From Candidatus Jettenia ecosi (GTDB lineage: Bacteria; Planctomycetota; Brocadiia; Brocadiales; Brocadiaceae): a stretch of 64,000 nucleotides of DNA. Below the pieces are notes generated by a model. It did not search any database and was not told the origin of the DNA. It saw only the letters and a list, made by a program, of their open reading frames with translations. Location of the stretch: NCBI GenBank assembly GCA_005524015.1, contig SULG01000006.1, positions 1-64,000 of the forward strand, given 5' to 3'. Positions within the stretch are counted from its first letter, which is position 1. Every line of letters begins with the position of its first letter. This document shows, piece by piece, positions 61,253 through 64,000 of this stretch. Made by a program: the position numbers and the translations under genes.

Positions 61253-63019
61253 ATGGACTCTGTAAATCCTCTGGTATTCTATAACAAAATAAAAAGGTTT
61301 ATTTCCGTCGATGTTTGGGCCGATGTTGAAGAGACTTCTGCCTCAAGAAGATTTTTTCGCAAACTCCTGAAGGTCTGTCTCCTTACCGTAAGAGAATTTA
61401 CTGATGGCCAGTGGCCGTTAAAAGCCTCGGCGCTGACCTTTGTTTCTCTTATCTCGCTTGTTCCCTTTTTGGCTTTTATTCTGTCTATTTCGAAAGGTCT
61501 TGGCGCAGAAAAGATACTGAATCAAAAAATTGATGATTATATTATTGAACTGCCTGGCGGTAAAACGACTTCTTCTGTTGTTCATTTTAAGCGGAGATTA
61601 CTTACTCAGATTGATATGTTAAATTTTACAGATCCGAGTAGTAAAAATAAACTTTTGAATACTATTGAATCTTTCGATGCCGTTATGATTCTTGAAGATA
61701 AGGGAGAAAATCAGAACGATTTTCCGAAAGAGGAAAGAGCAGAAGATATACCGGTTTTCAGTGAATTAAGCCTGTCTCAGAATCTATCTATGAATAAAGA
61801 AGAGTTAAAAACTGCCATTGAAAATTTTGAATCGGAGCTCGTTGAGGCTGTTAATTCGGTAAACTTTAGTGAGGAAGATGCAAAAAAGAAGTTGAGAGAA
61901 GAGGTCGAACTTACTACACTCTCCGTTCCCACAAATATCAGTTTAAATGCCTTGCACTATAAGAGCCAAATCATGCACTTTATTGAAAAGACGAGTTTTG
62001 GATACCTGGGAGCGATTGGGCTTTTTAGTCTTATTTTTATCATCATCAGGGCATTGGGAACGATTGAAATGTCTTTTAACGACATCTGGAAGATTAAAAA
62101 ATCCCGTTCAATCTTTCGGAAGTTCAGTAACTATATCAGCATGCTGATTATTATTCCCATGCTTCTTCTTGCGTCAACGACGATTACTGCCGCTTTAACG
62201 AATGCAAAATTGGTAGCTTTTTTAAACAGGATTTGGGTTGGCGAGGCCTATTTAAGTATTCTTAAGTGGCTCTTTCCGATTGCTGTGCTCTGGATTGCAT
62301 TTATCGCTGCCTATATTCTTGTTCCGAATACCAGGGTAAAGTTTATTCCCGGCATAATTGGAGGTTTGGTAGGAGGAACGATATTCCATTTGCTTCAAAT
62401 TTTCTACTTTAGAGGCCAGGCGAGTGTTGCCGATTATAATGTGATTTATGGGGCGTTTGCAGCGATTCCTTTCTTTCTCTTGTGGCTGCAAACAAGTTGG
62501 ATAGTTATTCTTTTCGGGGCAGAACTTTCTTTTGTTATCCAAAATATCAAGTCCATTAAGATGAAAGGCCACTCGATTGGAATAAATTACGCATCCCGTG
62601 AGCTTTTAGGCCTTATGATTATGGGAAGAATTGCTTCCCAGTTTTTAGACGGAAAAACGGAAAAATGGTCAGATGAGCATTTATCAGAGGAGTTGAATGT
62701 TCCTATCGGGGTAATTCAGGAAATTATCCTTGAACTCTCAGATGCCTCTCTGGTTATAGAAATACCTGCGAAACAAAATGTTTACTATATGCCTGCCCGG
62801 GATTTACATTCAATTTATGTAAATGAAGTCTTACATGCAATGAGGAGCTACGGAGAACAGCGTGTACCTGTTAAAATGACACATTATGATAAAAATCTAA
62901 TAGAACTTATAGGGAAGACCCGGGATATCATAAAAAATAACCTGCAATTTACCATAAAAGATATCATCCTGAAAACCGATGCTGAAAAAGAAACCCCGCC
63001 TCCCTCATTAACTCAATAA
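61253..63019 (+). CDS. YihY/BrkB family membrane protein
   Basis: A 588-residue inner-membrane protein. The YihY core has WPLKASALTFVSLISLVPFLAF in helix 1, NDIWKIKKSRS after helix 2, and helices around 300-430 with TRVKFIPGIIGGLVGGTIFHL and ADYNVIYGAFAAIPFFLLWLQTSW. About 130 residues (~100-230) of charged, partly helical sequence are inserted between helices 1 and 2. The C-terminal ~140 residues look like a winged helix (LSEELNVPIGVIQEIILELSDASLV). Once called RNase BN, but the family is not a nuclease; function unknown. ATG 61253 is used; no strong ribosome site. Confidence 0.85.
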   Translation: MDSVNPLVFYNKIKRFISVDVWADVEETSASRRFFRKLLKVCLLTVREFTDGQWPLKASALTFVSLISLVPFLAFILSISKGLGAEKILNQKIDDYIIELPGGKTTSSVVHFKRRLLTQIDMLNFTDPSSKNKLLNTIESFDAVMILEDKGENQNDFPKEERAEDIPVFSELSLSQNLSMNKEELKTAIENFESELVEAVNSVNFSEEDAKKKLREEVELTTLSVPTNISLNALHYKSQIMHFIEKTSFGYLGAIGLFSLIFIIIRALGTIEMSFNDIWKIKKSRSIFRKFSNYISMLIIIPMLLLASTTITAALTNAKLVAFLNRIWVGEAYLSILKWLFPIAVLWIAFIAAYILVPNTRVKFIPGIIGGLVGGTIFHLLQIFYFRGQASVADYNVIYGAFAAIPFFLLWLQTSWIVILFGAELSFVIQNIKSIKMKGHSIGINYASRELLGLMIMGRIASQFLDGKTEKWSDEHLSEELNVPIGVIQEIILELSDASLVIEIPAKQNVYYMPARDLHSIYVNEVLHAMRSYGEQRVPVKMTHYDKNLIELIGKTRDIIKNNLQFTIKDIILKTDAEKETPPPSLTQ

Positions 63020-63055
63020 TCGTATCATCAATTGATAAAAAATCCTTCTTTCTTT

Positions 63056-63206
63056 TCCCCCTTTTTTAAAGGGGGTTAGGGGGGATTAGAGGGGAACATG
63101 GACACATATTGCCCTTTTTCCAAAGGGATACCTCTTTTTTCATGGAACACTATTCTTAGCTTGATGCATAAGGTGCGTCCCTGCCATAATCCAACAGTAT
63201 TTTGAG
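63056..63206. repeat. Composite repeat, family A right end plus outer end
   Basis: CCCCCTTTTTTAAAGGGGGT hairpin, GAGGGGAACATGGACACATA, TTCATGGAACACTATTCTTA, then the family A right end TTAGCTTGATGCATAAGG (63157-63174) and CCAACAGTATTTTGAG (63191-63206). This is the right two-thirds of the 8837-9166 arrangement; the left end is lost. The rest of the gap 63020-63340 shows nothing else. Confidence 0.75.
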
Positions 63207-63340
63207 TAACTACCTTTTGTGCAAGAAGTTCGTATGGGTGATAGATAAAATACTTGTGTATCTCAGAGAAAATAAGTATGCTTTAAATTTCGGGAATTTT
63301 TATTGTACATACCTTAAGAAAACCGTAAAGGAGTTGTGAA

Positions 63341-64000
63341 ATGAGAAGATTATCGATGTTGTTAGCCGTAAATTTAACTTTTGTAACTTCTGCCTTAGTC
63401 CATAGCGCTTATGCCTATACGATGAAGCCTGTTGAGCCACAGCGTAAACAGGCTGCGGACACGAAAGCTGCTCAGCCGAATACACCCTCTCTCTCTGGCA
63501 AAATCGTTGAGACAATGAATAGTGGCGGTTATACCTATTTGTGTATTGAGAAGGATGGTAAAAAAACATGGGCTGCTGTGCATGAAATGAAAGTATCTGT
63601 TGGAGATGAAATTTCTCTTGAGCCTGGATACGAGATGGAGGGTTTTACCAGTAAGACGCTTAACCGTACATTCGATAAGATTGTTTTTTCTGCCGGACCT
63701 GTCGGGGCTGCTTCACCGCACGGCCACGGAGGAATGGGACATGGTGGAATGGGCAGTAGTGAGGGAATGGGCAGCAAGGGAACGGCATCTGTTCCTCAGG
63801 AAAAAATAAAGGTGGAAAAGGCCTCCGGTAAGAGTGCATATACGGTAGCTGAATTGCATGAAAAAAGAGCAGAACTTGACCAGAAAAATGTTACGGTTAA
63901 GGGTAAGGTTGTTAAGGTTTCAGGTGGGATTCTGGGAAAGAACTGGATACACATTCAGGATGGAACGGGAAATCCTGATGCCGGCAGTCACGATATTGTT
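63341..64000 (+). CDS. Exported protein with His/Met/Gly-rich segment and OB-fold-like domain (partial)
   Basis: An open frame from ATG 63341 (AAAGGAG upstream) runs off the right edge: at least 220 residues. Signal peptide about 1-25 (ending AYA). Residues about 50-115 (SGKIVETMNSGGYTYLCIEK, KTWAAVHEMKVSVGDEIS) match NrfJ-type proteins found with cytochrome systems. Then a PHGHGGMGHGGMGSSEGMG stretch (about 129-147) that could bind copper or another metal, and a second domain (VTVKGKVVKVSGGILGKNWIHIQDGTGN) with an OB-fold pattern. Probably periplasmic and linked to redox or metal handling. The C terminus is unseen. Confidence 0.8.
   Translation, partial: MRRLSMLLAVNLTFVTSALVHSAYAYTMKPVEPQRKQAADTKAAQPNTPSLSGKIVETMNSGGYTYLCIEKDGKKTWAAVHEMKVSVGDEISLEPGYEMEGFTSKTLNRTFDKIVFSAGPVGAASPHGHGGMGHGGMGSSEGMGSKGTASVPQEKIKVEKASGKSAYTVAELHEKRAELDQKNVTVKGKVVKVSGGILGKNWIHIQDGTGNPDAGSHDIV

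Noticed and set aside
1..64000. CRISPR array, tRNA, rRNA or prophage
   Set aside because: No regularly spaced repeats, no cloverleaf-like segments, no rRNA signatures and no phage structural or integrase genes were seen by reading both strands.

Overview
The window is a bacterial chromosome segment, A+T-rich by eye, with dense genes separated by gaps full of small palindromic repeats. My best guess is an anammox planctomycete (Candidatus Brocadiales: Brocadia/Jettenia/Kuenenia type). The grounds are an SBBP/LamG secreted protein, MauG-like di-heme proteins, a heme-c sensor kinase, FtsH, Lon, RtcB/archease and many MITE-like repeats. No 16S rRNA or hydrazine-metabolism gene is present to prove this. 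There is no rRNA, tRNA, CRISPR array, prophage or transposase gene in the window.

Layout. 0-14 kb: an AsmA-like envelope protein, a fused ADP-forming acyl-CoA synthetase, a DRTGG/Pta-N-like protein, FtsH, a PAS-GGDEF protein, Lon, a universal stress protein, archease and RtcB, all on the plus strand; a proteostasis and RNA-repair block. 14-20 kb: a GH15 glucoamylase-like enzyme with a C-terminal ferredoxin domain, coupled by an ATGA overlap to a heme-c hybrid histidine kinase, then two response regulators. 20-26.8 kb: a sigma70-like promoter, a candidate c-di-GMP-I riboswitch and a strong terminator, then nested MITEs, then a large secreted SBBP + LamG protein, then a 1.3-kb pile of repeats. 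27-34 kb: amino-acid permease, TPR lipoprotein, AnmK, large S41 protease. 34-38 kb: aprA-aprB-sat on the minus strand. 38-46 kb: GlcD-like oxidase, aspartate aminotransferase, RmuC, phosphohexomutase, MalQ. 47-53 kb: PepSY-like exported protein, a decayed gene, a divergent Ser/Thr kinase, a 55-aa Cys-rich small protein, an ETHE1-like/rhodanese fusion and a DUF442 phosphatase. 53-57.6 kb: two tandem MauG-like di-heme proteins and a Tat-exported superoxide dismutase, separated by three copies of one structured element. 58-61 kb: osmoprotectant-type ABC transporter. 61-64 kb: YihY/BrkB membrane protein and the start of a metal-binding/OB-fold exported protein.

Themes. GH15, MalQ and the hexomutase fit glycogen/alpha-glucan turnover. 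The acyl-CoA synthetase and DRTGG protein fit acetate/acetyl-CoA energy metabolism. apr/sat, the ETHE1-rhodanese protein and DUF442 fit sulfur metabolism. The SOD and di-heme peroxidase-like proteins look like an exported oxidant defence set.

Repeats. At least eight repeat families can be told apart by their ends. The clearest has 17-bp CATATGCATCAAGCTAA termini and 12-bp target duplications. Repeats have replaced the lon upstream region, separated a riboswitch from its likely target, supplied a stop codon, and inserted in frame into the SBBP coding sequence.
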